From Apostichopus japonicus (lineage: Eukaryota; Echinodermata; Holothuroidea; Aspidochirotida; Stichopodidae), in the NCBI RefSeq assembly GCF_037975245.1, contig NC_092569.1, positions 12,465,001 to 12,508,500 of the forward strand: a DNA stretch of 43,500 bases, given 5' to 3'. The number at the start of each line of letters is the position of its first letter. Positions within the stretch are counted from its first letter, which is position 1. A model generated the notes under the pieces. It made no database searches, was not told where the DNA came from, and saw only the letters and a list, made by a program, of their open reading frames with translations. Below are positions 12,605 through 32,444 of this stretch, piece by piece. Both the position numbers and the translations under genes were made by a program.

Positions 12605-13849
12605 TCATTTCAAAAATTTCAAAAAGTTTGAATAATCTTTGATCCATTTGTGATGTCCACATTCGTTACACCCCCCTAGCCAATTTAGCCCATATGGGTC
12701 GAAGACTCGCTTTGATAAATCTTTTTTTTTTGCTTCCAGGAAGTCGATTAATCTACAAACACCGAAATCTGTAAGTGATGTTATATCTCTAATAGGGTTA
12801 CATTTCACTGTGCCATTGTTTTTCCATTGAAAATATGAATCATAGAGATCTTTATCCTTTGATACCCTTAGGATATAGTCTGCCAAATCCTTCAACGAAT
12901 CAAAATCGTCAGCGTGAATGAACGAATTAGACGGAGCCTGTCGTTCGTAATCCACTTTTGGGGCACCTATTACAACAGGAATAGCTTTAAAGAGAGAGAC
13001 AACATTCCAAAATTTTTCTGTAATATAACCCCCACAACAACTATTTTCGAATGCAGCAATAAATTTGTACTTTCTGAAAACCCTTGTGCAGTTCACCCAA
13101 GATTGCTTAGGACAGGATATTTCACCACAACCCCCGTACATGTCGATTGGTATGTAGTTTCCAAGATCATGTACGGCATCCGATCTCCTCCACATTGGGG
13201 TACTACAATGACTTGAGACCCACGCCATCAAATGTTCCTTCTGATAGAAATTTGACTCGAACTTTAAAGCTGTTTTTTCCTCACCGGTGAAGGGAGAGAA
13301 AGCTCCATATGGGATATAAATATCAGATTTGGGATGATACGTAGAACTGATGTTAAAATGAATATCACTCATTTCTATGGGTGGAATAAACTTCCTGGAA
13401 GTAAACGCACTCTCCTCGGTTGCAAATACCCACAGTTGATTACGTTGCCTTCTCTTCGCAAGTTCCTGCCAAATGTCAATGTCACCAATTATCCCCGAGA
13501 AAATCAATACATCTGCTCGTAGTTGAGTATAACCAGATTCATAGGTAGCTTTTTCAATTCGGACCGATGAATTTTCAATCCGTAGTTCGCAAGTAACGAT
13601 TCTTGGAAGTATTAATTTATTTGCCCAAAAGACCGAAGTGGCGACTACGGCTACTCGGTATTGCACATCAGCACCTTCGACATGCGTTTGTAAACCCCTT
13701 GACATAACATCTCTTTGAAGAGGGATTGTTGAGTCATACAATAATTTACCGTCCATCGTTAATAAACCGAAGCAAGTTATCGAAACTGTTAAGAACATAA
13801 CCAAGACACAAGCAATTAAGATATTTTTGGTGTTTGCCATCGTCAGCAA
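12605..13849 (-). CDS. GT10 alpha-1,3-fucosyltransferase, single exon
   Basis: The 414-residue protein is a Golgi type II glycosyltransferase that would move fucose from GDP-fucose to GlcNAc on glycans. Residues 1-7 are cytosolic, about 8-31 form a hydrophobic signal anchor, then comes a stem and a lumenal catalytic region. An ESP-like acceptor-region segment (ATEESAF, about 143-149), the FNISSTYHPKSDIYIPYG block (about 165-182) and the GDP-fucose signature FENSCCGGYITEKFW (267-281) are typical of GT10. Downstream follow IPVVIGAP (290-297), YERQAPSNSFIHADDF (301-316) and YFQWKNNG (339-346). Four N-glycosylation sequons are visible: NSS, NIS, NCT and NGT. The C-terminal CNEC (394-397) matches the paired cysteines of animal FUTs. 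Met1 and Met4 are both possible starts; Met4 gives a more usual short cytosolic tail. The frame is intact and has family length. The exact glycan specificity cannot be read from sequence. Intronless coding regions are common in animal FUT3/4/7/9-type genes. Confidence 0.92.
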   Translation of the reverse strand: MLTMANTKNILIACVLVMFLTVSITCFGLLTMDGKLLYDSTIPLQRDVMSRGLQTHVEGADVQYRVAVVATSVFWANKLILPRIVTCELRIENSSVRIEKATYESGYTQLRADVLIFSGIIGDIDIWQELAKRRQRNQLWVFATEESAFTSRKFIPPIEMSDIHFNISSTYHPKSDIYIPYGAFSPFTGEEKTALKFESNFYQKEHLMAWVSSHCSTPMWRRSDAVHDLGNYIPIDMYGGCGEISCPKQSWVNCTRVFRKYKFIAAFENSCCGGYITEKFWNVVSLFKAIPVVIGAPKVDYERQAPSNSFIHADDFDSLKDLADYILRVSKDKDLYDSYFQWKNNGTVKCNPIRDITSLTDFGVCRLIDFLEAKKKDLSKRVFDPYGLNWLGGCNECGHHKWIKDYSNFLKFLK

Positions 13850-16534
<2,685 letters not shown>

Positions 16535-16786
16535 TTACACTACCAGTCCAGGCAACTCATAAACAACTTTTTGGTAAAATTCCCAGGCATCAAGGCATGC
16601 CTTTTGGAATTCCAGATTAAACACATACAATGATTTGAAGCACACACCAATGGCCTTCATAAATGTCCTCTGAGGTAGGGCATGTCTCTCGATGATCACA
16701 AATAACTGCTGAGGATGTATTTTGCCTTCTCTAAGAAGTAACACATATGGCCGCTGAGGCTTTTCTGGAATATTTTGCAAATAATC
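16535..16786 (-). pseudogene. SAMD3-like C-terminal coding fragment
   Basis: On the minus strand an open frame runs into a TAA at 16535-16537. It contains RPYVLLLREGKIHPQQLFVI, then LYVFNLEF and WEFYQKVVYELPG. The pattern PYVLLL - QLFVIIE - (R/K)TFMKAI - YVFNLEF - FYQ is that of the conserved C-terminal domain of SAMD3-like proteins, a large family in fish and marine invertebrates often linked to transposons. Translation upstream of the fragment is interrupted exactly where the hAT-like element begins at 16787. A splice acceptor (TATTCCAG near 16765) is an alternative 5' boundary, in which case this is an intact terminal exon. No matching upstream exons were firmly identified. Confidence 0.5.
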
Positions 16787-17585
16787 CAGGGGCGTAGCCG
16801 GGATTTTTAAAGTTGTAGGCACGACTATCTGAGCGGAGCGCCACCATCGGTTTTACAAATTCCCAGATGGCCGGAAACGGCCCTTCCCGAGTGTTCATTC
16901 TGGTTCCCTGGCCTCTTGCTAACTTGAGACACCTCATTCAATATCACTTTTAAACCCCCAAAACAAACGAGCTATAATAGTACGTAATGATACCCAATTC
17001 TGAGTTTACAAGCGCAAATATGAATGTGTGAATGTTGAGAAATAATAGTGAAATGTAGGCTCAACCCTAGTTAGCGTAAGTACTTACACTTTGATGAAAA
17101 TGACGCCGATGTAGAACATCGTGAATGAACCCAAGAGAAGTTGGTATCGAAAAGGCTGTTTAGGAACTTCGACGGCGATCGTGACAACAACAGGCAACAA
17201 AGTTATTGCAGCTCTATAAAGTATGTTAATCAACGATAGGCTTATTTGACTGTGGAATGTTTCTCAACTGAAATATTATCTGCGTAAACGGGTTCTTAAC
17301 TAGATGTTAAAAAACTGACAAGGTCGGATCCTAGTCTTTTTCGGCGGGTAGAGTGTTGAATGAAACGGCACGCGATAGAAATGACAGCCTAGATGACAGA
17401 AGAATAGGCCACTTAATTTAGCCATATTCTTGCTACTTTCATTTCAATAGTTTTTCCTGTCTAGATTCTTAAACTCGTCCAACAAGTTTATGGATTTGAA
17501 TTATGGGTGTTTTAAAAAAAAATATATAACTTGGCCAAAAATGTGTAGGCCCGGGCCTACAGTGCTACATACTGGCTACGCACTG
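16787..17585. mobile_element. hAT-like element with CAG-GGCGTAGCC termini
   Basis: The left end CAGGGGCGTAGCC and the inverted right end CAGTGCGTAGCC match, and both continue into a GTAGGC motif. This terminal sequence is common among hAT non-autonomous elements in marine invertebrates. The 8-bp flanks (AAATAATC and TAGGCCCT) do not match, so one end may be wrong or the copy rearranged. No transposase frame is visible. Confidence 0.5.
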
Positions 17586-20500
17586 TAGGCCCTTCTATTT
17601 TATGTCTGTCATAATAAGAAAAAAGACCTGTGGTACATTACGCCCTGTCCACTGATTACTATGCATGATATCTGCACCAAAAACAACAGGGACCACCCTT
17701 GGGTTAATGGTTATAATCATACCTAGTATCAACTCAAACATAAATTGATTTTTTCAGATTTTGTGTTTACATGCTTATTTCAGAAATATTCTCATTTGGC
17801 CACGCCAATCATCAATATTTAATTAGCAAACCCAAAATGGCAGTGAAAACATAGTGATGATGGTCCCAAGGCTCCACACCAAATATTAAGTAAATGTCAG
17901 CTACTTGGAATTGCCTTGTTTTAAGTTTAGCACATTAAGCCCCCCACCTCCCCCCCCCCCAATTCCTATACAAGATATCTTCACTGCAAACAACAGGGAA
18001 CACCATTCTGCTATGTATCAACTCAAAATAATGTAGGATTCTTGACATATCATGTATACAAGGAAACATCTCACGCACAGGACATCACCATTAAAAAAGA
18101 AAGCCCAAGTGTTGGAGTGTTGGAAAACAATGTTTCTTCAACGATATAATTTCTCCATTAAAAACATTCATCTTAAAAATCAGTACCTTTGACAAATTTA
18201 CCCTCTACCAGGATTTAAGTAGTTGGTAACAATTCTTCATTCCATTAAGATCAAATATATCTGCATCAAATGTTTGCATAGTATCCCAAACACAAACTGA
18301 CATAATAACAAATGTGGTGGGCATAAGGTCAGGCAAACTTACACAATGGAAGTCTACGAAAGCCGCACATGATTCCTTTACATATAGTTGTTGCATCTCC
18401 CAGGAACAAGTTTGCCAACTGCATACTTAAGTTAAAGTTAGGCCTAAAGTACAGGTAGGCATGGCCGCACTAACATTTACATCGTCCTCTTCCTCGAAAG
18501 GGACTTTTATTGTGCTCATTTATATTTTTCTTCTCTCAAGAATGACAAAATTAAATACAAATAAAAACATACATAGATACATAAGTTACATGCTTTGTTA
18601 GTAATAATGATAACATATTTTTACATAAATATAACAAAAAACAATCGAAGAATGTTTGGTTACCTTTCATAAAGGCAACAAAATGTTAATAAGTGCAAAA
18701 AAAGTTATACCATGGTAGCCAGAACTTTTCCCATTTATCTTCAGTCATGTTGCTTGAAAGAGTATATTTTTTTTTGCACCAAGCAAAATAATCTTTCAGA
18801 AAATGATTCATGTTATTGACTGAAGGACTTGTCTTCTTCAATTTTAGAAAGAAAGATGACATATTTTTACCAAAATTATTATAAGGTTAAAGATTTTATC
18901 AAACTTCCCACCAAGTAAAATCGATTTAGGATTTAAGACCAAAAAAAAATTGATGTAGGAAAGTGACTCGGGCTAGCCAAGACTTTGTAAAATCATTGAA
19001 CATTGAAATAATTCTTTCTTTCCACACATAAAGTAGCAATGTACTGTATAGCACTAAGCACACCAGTCACAGTTGCCACAAGTTCCAGTTATTGTTATGG
19101 AACTTGTGCTTAATTGTAGAATGCCCGCCACCTTTTGAATCTCACACATTATGACCGGAAGTCCTTATAGTAAGCAATTGCTCCGGCAATTGATATCGTA
19201 GGAACAATAATGAATCTGAAGATTAATGACTCAACAAAGGTAGCTAGGTCAATTACAAACAGTAGGCCTACACCATCATTAGTTACAACGCAAGGCTGGG
19301 ATGTAAATGATGAACAATGGACCCTGTGGTATGGCCTAATCAGATCAGCCTACACGCGTGTTAAACTCTGTATCCTATAGGCTGTAAATATTTACATAGC
19401 AAACTGATCCTAACTTAGTGCTATAGAAATAGAACAGGCTATTGTTAGTAGTGTAGTAGTGCACTATACAAATGCTACAAAAAGGACCTAGTATATGCCT
19501 GTCGTGTTATGGCTAAAATCTTTCACCAACGGTAGCTTACCCTTCGGTTTCTCTTTCACTTAAGAAGTTATTCGTTTGCTATCTGAGGAAAGAGCTCGTC
19601 TCTGTTTTGAGATTTCGGTAAAATACTGGTAACATTTTTTTATTGCATTCTCCTCTCTCTCTTAGGCTATACCCATAACACACTTTGTTTGCAGTGTCCA
19701 AGACTATTCCGAATTCTTTCAACTAAATCAAGTCACGACCTTTCATGTATTACATCTATTACTGCGAAACAAAGTATCTATGTTAATGATATTTCATGTA
19801 ACTTATCATCTAATGTATTTATGTGATCTAATGTATCTACATTTAATATATCTTATCATAAGCTGTGACAAACACGAAGAACTTAATCGCTCTTTTATCG
19901 CTGTGGAGCTCAGATTTTTTATTGTTTAATGTCAGGGGGTGGGGGAGGGGCGGAGCAGGGTCACAGGGTTCCATGCAGCCAAGGTTTGTGAAAACTGAAA
20001 AAATCATCAGAAGAGACCTTTCCATAAATGAGAAGTGTATGTTTTGTTGATGAAAGGACCCTTCCATATTTTTGTAATGGGAAAGGTGCCCTTTTGTGGA
20101 GAAGTGTATCAGAGAGTGTAACTAAACCAGTCTGATATGTTACTGAAGAATGCACAGACCCATTATTTGTCGGTAAGGTTAATTGAGATAAGTTTGTCTC
20201 CCTGCCCCCACCCCCCCATCACCTCCAGTGAGCCATCTTCGGCCTGCACGCCGTGACTGGTTGCATTTTCTGAATATAGCTTAGGATAGCTAGGATAGGA
20301 TAGGATTGGAAACAGACAGCTGCGAGCAACATTCATAAATTAATAATTAATTAATTACTTAAAGAATGTCTATCAACTGAGGCTTCAGTGCGACAGGTTG
20401 TTCCTGTACCTTTTCATGCTCAATTCCGAAATACCTGCTAGGTTTTGCCCCCCCACATCTTTTAATTTTTTTTTTGGTTTCTGACAATCAGATAAATCAT

Positions 20501-21377
20501 TGTCGTCTATATACCACTGCCATATCACGTGCATTAGTTAAAATGAGTAAAGAAAACGAAGCAGTGAGTTGCATTAATAATCCTATCAAATGTATGGGGT
20601 GTATTGTGAACAAATACCCCGTCACCCCCTTCACCCCCCCCCCCCCCGCACGCAAAAAAAAAAGAAAGCAAGGAACTACACATCATCCGCTGTATACTTC
20701 ACAAATATCATGTACATTATTGCTTAATGTACGTATATACATTATACATGCTTTGAAATATAATATATGAGAAAATGAGCAGCTACGTAAATTTTGCCGG
20801 TGCGGCCAACGACACCTCATCCCCTCTAAAACAAGTGACACCCACCTTCCGGTGAAGACTATATCGTTGGCTGGCGAAGTGGCTGGTAATGCTATTAAAC
20901 GTGCAGTCAGTTAACCAATTGGACCCCATGTACACTAGTTAATTACATGCTTATATCATCTAGAGATCCAGATGTCCCCAGATGGACCCCACTCCTTTAA
21001 CATATACCTTCGGAGCCAACGAAAGGATTTTTGAGGCATCTCATAATACCCACCAAACTAACAATTCAGAACGGAAGCCTGAGAGTGCCATAGTATTATG
21101 GTGTCACGAGGTGCCAAATACAACAATTTGTCTCATCCGAGCTCACCCACCCCCACCCCAGCCTGGTTGGGTTCGTGTTGAAGTCAGCTCTTCCTTGGGG
21201 CCCCATTTCTATTGCCAAACATGCATGGCCCATGTTAGTCCTTGCTTTGATCCTTAAAACACAAGCTTTAAAAAAAAATTACTTCAAGTAACAACAGTTA
21301 CAGGACAGAATATTTACAAAGATCGACGAGTGTTGATATCTTCAAAAGATTCCAACTAAAAGTAAACATCTATAAAG
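17586..21377. other. Non-coding, one unverified exon candidate
   Basis: Mostly AT-rich DNA with poly-C runs near 17945-17960, 20205 and 20633-20648, and a G-rich tract near 19935-19960. On the minus strand 18343-18418 looks like a small exon: it follows TATGCAG, precedes GTAAGT, and one frame reads LANLFLGDATTICKGIMCGF. It could belong to the SAMD3-like fragment at 16535, but I found no supporting homology. No other gene is visible. Confidence 0.35.
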
Positions 21378-25450
<4,073 letters not shown>

Positions 25451-26315
25451 CTTATGTTCAGTGTGTAACTTGTCTGACAGTCTTAACACTATTGAAACCT
25501 ATTCAATGAACTAAGAAGTATCTGTGATAGCGATACGAACAATTCCATGTGAATCACGATCTGAGTGTACTTGTTCGCCTCTTGTTTCTAACTTCAGATA
25601 GCACGATCAACCAGTTATTATCATTTAATATTGCGTTCAAGTCACAATTTCCAAACTTTGCAATAATACTTTTGATCGACAAGACCACCTGCTTGTTTTT
25701 AGTTTTTCGAAGGAAATCAATTCACGAAGCTCAGTTACTCGTAGTGGTAAAGAATGTTATCGATTAATTTAGATTTGATAATTTTGAAAGTCTAGTGGAT
25801 TAAAATGAAAGTTGAAACGCACAATGCCTTTATTCATGTTAGTGGGTTCCTCTGGAACAATAGTCTGCAGCAATATTGCTACATGTATTTTCTTTCTAAG
25901 AACATTTCCATTATAGCGTCTCCGATGCGAGGCTGCAATATCGCCAACGTGTGAGGGCGTTCGTACGAATATGTAGTACTGTTACGTGATAAAATTACAT
26001 GACCGGTGACCCCTTTTCCATTCACCGAGTATATATATATTTGGGCACTTCATTTGGGTGTTCTCAGTGTATTTATTGTAGTGCGCGTGCGCCCTACAAT
26101 ATTGGCATAAGTGAATGAAAACTACATGACTGGACGTTGAAACTTAAAAGTTTCATATAGTCTCTGTACATTTGCAGTTTCAGAGGCTGCAGCTGCGTAG
26201 CCAACTTATTCTGAACCTGTCAAGGCGCTCACAAGCGCCCTCACTTTGTAAGTACCTATATGACTTACTCCCTGGTGGGTTGTCTGCTCAAAATATAACA
26301 CCATGAACAGCAGAA
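25451..26315. other. 5' flank of the fibrinogen-domain gene
   Basis: This holds the 5' UTR and likely promoter of the minus-strand gene. A GCGCGTGCGC motif near 26082-26091 resembles an NRF-1 site, but distance and relevance are unknown. No other gene is visible. Confidence 0.4.
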
Positions 26316-26705
26316 ATATTCTTCCTTATACTGCAAGTACTCCACACTCACTACAATATTCACTCACTCACTCAGTCCCATGACTGTGAAGTTGTCGGGG
26401 AGACATAACGGTTGCAGCTGACATCGTCCTCCATGCATATTTGTTAGCAGCAGTGGCGAGCAGGTCTGGCATGTCCAAGCCGGTTCAGTCCTACACGTTG
26501 TCGGACCAGTTTCTCCTCTGACGTCCTCGTCTGCGACCGCCCTCAATGCCCTGGAGTATTACATTGGAGATGCTATCATGCCTTGTGACGTGGCAAAACC
26601 ACGCCAATTTCGGGCGTTTGACTGTTGACAGGAGTGGTTCATATGGGCCCACCAGGTCTCACGGTCTTACGTTGGTCTTACGGTCGGTGTATAGATGCGG
26701 ATCTT

Positions 26706-27038
26706 TGCAAAGTTCTTCCCTTAATATTGCAAGCACTCCACGCGCACTACGATACTGCGTATTTGCAAAGTTCTTTCTATTACTGCATGCACTTCACATG
26801 CACTACAATACTGCGTATGTGCAAAGTTCTTCCTGATACTGCAAGCACTTCACACGCACTACAATACTGCGAATTTGCAAAGTTCTCACTGATACTGCAA
26901 GCGCTTCACACGCACTACAATACTGCGTATGTGCAAAGTTCTTCCTGATACTGCAAGCACTTCACACGCACTACAATACTGCGTATGTGCAAAGTTCTTC
27001 CTAATACTGCAAGAACTTCTCACGCAATACAATACTGC
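26706..27038. repeat. 56-bp minisatellite, six units
   Basis: Units start at 26706, 26764, 26820, 26876, 26932 and 26988, the first 58 bp long and the rest 56. Each has TGCAAAGTTCTTCCTGATAC, then TGCAAGCACTTCACACGCAC, then TACAATACTGCGTATG. A diverged partial unit lies apart at about 26317-26360, separated by unrelated sequence. Because 56 is not a multiple of 3, all three plus frames share the same peptide blocks; the open frames here are by-products. Confidence 0.95.
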
Positions 27039-27451
27039 TATTTACAGGCATATGCAGATCTATTTGTTTTTGCATTTTCTGAGATGTTTAGATAATCATC
27101 TAAACATTTTGACCTACATATGCAGAATATATCGGCAAGTTTTGTTAGCAATCGACTCCAACCACCAGAATATAACTTTAAGTGACAAACTGTGAAGGGT
27201 ATTGGAACATCTTAGCCAACTGAACAATGGAAAGCACCAATTAATCTTTAACTGACGTCTAAGTGTGACATCAACAATAAGAAACAGAGCTACTAAACAT
27301 CTTATGTGGTCAAATAAATCACCTTTAAACGGCCAATTTAAAATTATTAAAATTGGATGCTAATCTTCAGAATACTATTCATGCACCTTGTCAACCTTAA
27401 TACTGGAAAAATGACCCCCAAAATGGAAATGTAACTAGGGTTACAAAAACC

Positions 27452-27955
27452 TAAGGACATTTAATGGCGTGCGCAAGAGTGAAGTAGGGAGTGTCCATGC
27501 ATTCCACCTTCGTCAAAAGTCGGAGGAGAGGGACGTTCAATCAGGGAAGAATTAGATCATTACGAGTCCTGTCACAGGATGACCTTCCATTAGGTTAAAG
27601 TCCCCTACCTTAATCAGTCGGATGATGTTTGAACTTTGAAATTATGACCAGTATTAAACGTAAAGGACATTTAATGACGTGCGCATGAGTGAAGTAGGGA
27701 GTGTCCATGCATCCCACCTCCATCAAAAGTCGGAGGAGAAGGACGTTCAATCAGGGAAGAATTAGATCATTACGAGTCCTGTGACAGGATGACCTTCCAT
27801 TAGGTGAAGTAGGGAGTGTCCACGCATCCCACCTCCGTCAAAAGTCGGAGGAGAGGGACGGTAAATCAGGGAATGATTATTTCAATACGATTCCTGTCTC
27901 AGGTTGGCCTTCCATTAATCAGTCGGACGCTGTTTGACCTTTGAAATTATGACCA
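27452..27955. repeat. Tandem triplication of a ~140-210-bp unit
   Basis: Three head-to-tail copies share GTGAAGTAGGGAGTGTCCA, then CAAAAGTCGGAGGAGA and GGACG. The first two (from 27452 and about 27661) are close to full length and include AAGGACATTTAATG. The third (from about 27804) lacks the start and is more diverged. Copies 1 and 3 keep a trailing CAGTCGGA-GTTTGA-CTTTGAAATTATGACCA segment. Confidence 0.85.
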
Positions 27956-30426
27956 CCTTTCGAGGGCCAATACTAACGATTTTTTATTCATTCGAGCATA
28001 CATCCGTCCGTCGGCGGTCATCATTTCACATTGTATACATGAAATTAAAAGAGGCCCTTTCTTTTCTCAGTATTCATAACCTTGTAAATTGAAACTTGTC
28101 CTCGAGACTGTATCTATATACTGCTCGTAAATATACAGCTATAAACACAAATGTATATATTATGGAACAAGCAATATTCAATGAGTATAAAAAAAGCACA
28201 ATCATCTGTAGATGAGCGAACAGCTGAAAATCACAAACAATGTCCATTCGAAGGCAAAGACGTGATCATTTGCAATAAAATCATAATATCTTCAATAATA
28301 TGGTAAAATCGATTTTCTTTGCTTTAATTTCAGTTTTTAAACAACTCGCTCTTCTTAATAAATTTCAGTATATTCAATGTGCTGATATTATTATTCAAGC
28401 TATAATATTAGGCGGTACCTTGATTAGAAATTTTGCACATCTCGGTATCAATTTTATGAGTTTTCGATCGCTCTTCATGGCGAAAGGGAAGATTATTCTT
28501 TCCTAAGGTGAATCGATTTTTTTTTTTGGCCCGGATCGATCATGTGTTCATGCACTTCGAGTACGTTATGACCAAACATCTTTTGATTAACTCTGCATGT
28601 CTCAGCAAATATTGCTTTTCATCTTTCAACGAATGATTAGAATGACCTATACACCTTTACCTCTCTCTCTCTCTGTATATATATATATATATATGTTAAC
28701 GACTTTTGTGACACAGTCTGCACTACAAATATTGACGATCAATTTCAGTTATTTGAATAATAACAGAATGTAATCAGGAAGGTGTCACAGAGAGTAAATA
28801 AATAAATAAAACCCGCTGGGAATGAGCATTGGACCCGCCGCCCCCAATATTATCAACAAATGAGGGCAAAGTAGTATACCAAAGCTGGTATAGTCTAGTT
28901 TTCATCGACAAATTTCTGAAAACATAACACCTGTGCATATTTTACGGTAAGCAAATTTTCGAAATCAGAATGATGTCTTCTATCAACCCCGAGGAAGCCA
29001 TTCTGAAAACCAAAATAATATCTTTGACGACAAATCATATTTAACATATACCTAATGCATATTCAGCACTGTGTAGCATCAGTATTGTAAGTAAACGAAG
29101 AACATCTGCAACTCATGTTTATGTTAACGTGTTTAGAAAAACGATTCAACCGCAAGGCACTAAAGTACGTAGTATATTATGATAAGCCGAGACGATCATC
29201 TCAACTTCGTTGCCGTTCAATGACTTGTTATTAATTTTATTGGCTTAAATTGGAACATTTCAATTGATAATCTTACGTCCATGGGAGGACGGTTGAAAAA
29301 GTAATCTCCTTGGTCCTAGTGTGTGTTTCCTACTTGAGTAAACCGAGATCAGTCGGGTTGTGTGACGCTGCAGGGGATTTGTATCACATTCTTTATGATA
29401 TGTAGTTATTTCGGTGTAACAGTTCTTTGCAATCGTTTGTAAACGTGTCTGGAAGCAGAAGGCTTACTGAACATTCATTTATCGGGAAAATTATTCGAAG
29501 ATTACATAATGTGTGAATACCAGTCTGTAGTTTATGCTTCACGTCAGCTGCTGTATACGAAATAGAGTTTAAGTCTGCAATAGCTTAATGGGTCACGAAA
29601 CCTATAGATTACTATGTTACTTGAGGATTGGTAGTAGCAATGTTCTTCTGATTGGGCATCTGATCGGCAACGGGGAGTTTGGAATTGTAAATATTAATTT
29701 CGCATGCCTCCTGCACGTAAGGGATCAACGGCATATGTATACTTGAAACAACCTTTATGATACACATGATGCAGGAGTCACGTAAGAGGCTGTGGCACTT
29801 GGGTAATTTGAGAGATTATTCACACTGTCCTCCAATCTCAACAAATTAGTTAGCAACTACAGGTTATATTTCCAAATTCCAAACATTGGCAGTTACTCCA
29901 CTTTGTTTTGTCCTTCTTTAGTAATTGAATTGGATCGGTGAGGGGGTGGGGTGGGTTTGGTTTGGGTTGATAGGTAGGGGAGGGGGACGACCGAGAACGA
30001 GTTTTGACCAAAAAAAGGGATTTAATAACCATCCTCTATCTCCATTATTTTACTCACATGTTACGTCATATCCTTTAAGCGTCTTCCACGAAGCTTTCCT
30101 GTATTTTAATGGAACAATTCTACCCGTGGAAGCTTAAGAGTGCATGGTGTGTGTTATAATTTCTCAACATGTGTTACAATTTATGACCAGTCACTAATTA
30201 GAAGGACTTACTTGTTAGATGGTTACCCTAGCAGGAGTCTACAGATATTAAAACTACAAACTCCAGACCTGCTTCTACGCCTCAGCAGCCTCAGAAACCT
30301 ATCTCTGAAGCAACAAGTATCACTGTCCGTATCAGCCGCTCTGGTCGTCATGTTCACGGTAGCATATGCCCATTAAAAGCCCCATTGACCAACAGTGATT
30401 AAGTAATGTGTTCTCTAACTCTAGAT
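27956..30426. other. Non-coding, no recognisable gene
   Basis: Contains a short (CT)n(TA)n microsatellite at 28663-28694 and an ATAA repeat near 28797-28810. No domain or exon was recognised. Confidence 0.45.
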
Positions 30427-30764
30427 CAGGGGTGGGCAACCTTTTTGAATGAATGGGCCAGATATTAGGAGTGGAAAATTGTCTGGACCAACGACCTGCT
30501 GTTGATTTCAAACCTTTGATTCCGAGGACTTTAAGCAATAGGTGTGTGTACTTAATCTGTATTCACAATGTCAATACAGTACAGTTGATAATTAATGGGG
30601 AAAATAGCATCATAATAGCAACATTAGTGCCGATAAATTCTAAGCAACTAGCTGTTTTTTGTGATGATATAAAATAGATTGATTTCTTTTCTTTTTCTTG
30701 AGATATCTCACGGGCCGCAAAAAATCACTGGCAGGCCGCATGTGTTGTACGTTGCCCACCCCAG
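30427..30764. mobile_element. hAT-like MITE with 8-bp target duplication
   Basis: The left end CAGGGGTGGGCAACCTTT and the inverted right end CTGGGGTGGGCAACGT form the terminal inverted repeat, a typical hAT pattern including the internal GGGCCGCA motif. The flanks CTCTAGAT (30419-30426) and CTCTGGAT (30765-30772) match at 7 of 8 bases. The 338-bp body has no coding capacity. Confidence 0.85.
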
Positions 30765-32444
30765 CTCTGGATAGCTGACGAGTTTTTTTGCTAGCAATAT
30801 CTATAATTTATCTTAGTATCCACACTAGTTTTCATCTTTGTATATTGTGTGTCCATTCATCGTCGATAATTGGGGGGACATCATCGTTTTATTTCATATA
30901 TCAAGTATAACCGGACTCATTCAGTCTAACTTTAATTTGGATCCTCAACTTCGTACCTTCAAGCGAGGAATATCAACACCAGCCTATTCATACTAGTGTG
31001 TTCAACTACTCAGCTTAGGCTAAACAGCGGCAGACATTGTATCTAAAGATGTAGCTAGCTATACTTCGTGATAATATATCTCTTCATATCTGCATTTTAT
31101 CCGGTTCGTAATTTAGCTAGTCCTTGTTACATTTTATCTGTGGATACTACTATACTTTGTGGACTTAAAAGTTACTGCAGAGGATTTGGTACTGGGGGAT
31201 CTCCTAAAACTCACTCATCGATCACATATTCATAGACAGCGCCATCCTTTTGATAAAGCTCGTTGAGCCAATAGTAATTTGGCGAAATACCGCCATTCTA
31301 ATTTCTCGTTTGTGAACAGGTAGAGTAACCAGATGTTTCATCTGCGGGCTGAGGGGGAGGGGGACAAAGATGTTCAATGGGTGGGGGAGGCAAGTTTTGC
31401 GCGCTACAAGTTTGGTCATTTTAGGTACTCTTGCAGTATGCCCCATTCCCAAACACTTGAAACCATGGTAACGGTACCGTTAGGAATGTTTCTTTACCCA
31501 AATTGAACAGTTTATTCCTGAGTTCCATCAGCTAAATTGTTGAAGACATAGTGCAAATAAAATATGAACTTGGTATATTGTAGAGAAGTCAAGCGCGTAG
31601 CCATGATTTGGTGGGACTCGGTGAAGCGGATTCAATTTATTGACCTGTCAACGAATACGCTTTGCGCTATCTGCGTGGGGTCCAGGGGCCGCCATAGGCG
31701 AGAGGTCAATGGAAGCTATACGATATATTGAACTTTAGAGGCTTCAGAGCTTTCAAAAGTTATTCAATCGGCCGAGATTTTAGCATATAAATTTATTGAT
31801 TTGTTGGGTAGAAATGATTCATGTACAGGTTAACTCACTCAAACTAGATGCTCATTCTGGGTTGCCTATAGTCAAATTCGTGGCACTGTGGCAGTTGCCA
31901 GTAATACAAACCAAACGGGCTCGTAGAGATAACAGAAAGCATAATGATATGATAATACTTAACTTGAGACGCAATTGGCTGGTATTATTTTGAGAATCCC
32001 CGTCAATTACGGATTAACGTCAACCGCGATCTGCAGGTTTAACTGAGCCTTTAAATGAATTTTGAAATTTTTCGTCCAATATTTTTGTATTGCTCACCAA
32101 TGTCATTTTTGGGCAAGTGGGTTACTGATACTCAATGAGCTGCCGCTTCAGTTCCTGAGCCAATTGGGAACGTCTCCACAATGACAGAACCCAGGTCCTC
32201 CCAAGTACCCACCACCACTCCCGCTCAGCTCGTATACACAACCGATAGCCGTATGTGTTTTTTGTTTTATTTGTCTTTGTAACCGAGGGCCTCGGGGAAG
32301 ATATATAGCTCTGGCTTACCGAATCACCCTCAATTCAATAAAGTTTAAATAAAATAAATAAAACAGTTATTGTGGCAGATGTGCATGTCTGGCCTATACC
32401 AGCTACACGTCATCTAGCACATTGCCCTGGTATATCAGTTACGG
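30765..32444. other. Non-coding with a transposon-end fragment
   Basis: A GCGTAGCCATGATTT sequence at about 31599 resembles the end of the 16787-17585 hAT-like family, but I found no partner end. No gene is visible. Confidence 0.4.

Noticed and set aside
26364-26546. 60-codon minus-strand frame with several Cys
   Set aside because: The Cys spacing fits no family I know, and there is no signal peptide or splice evidence.
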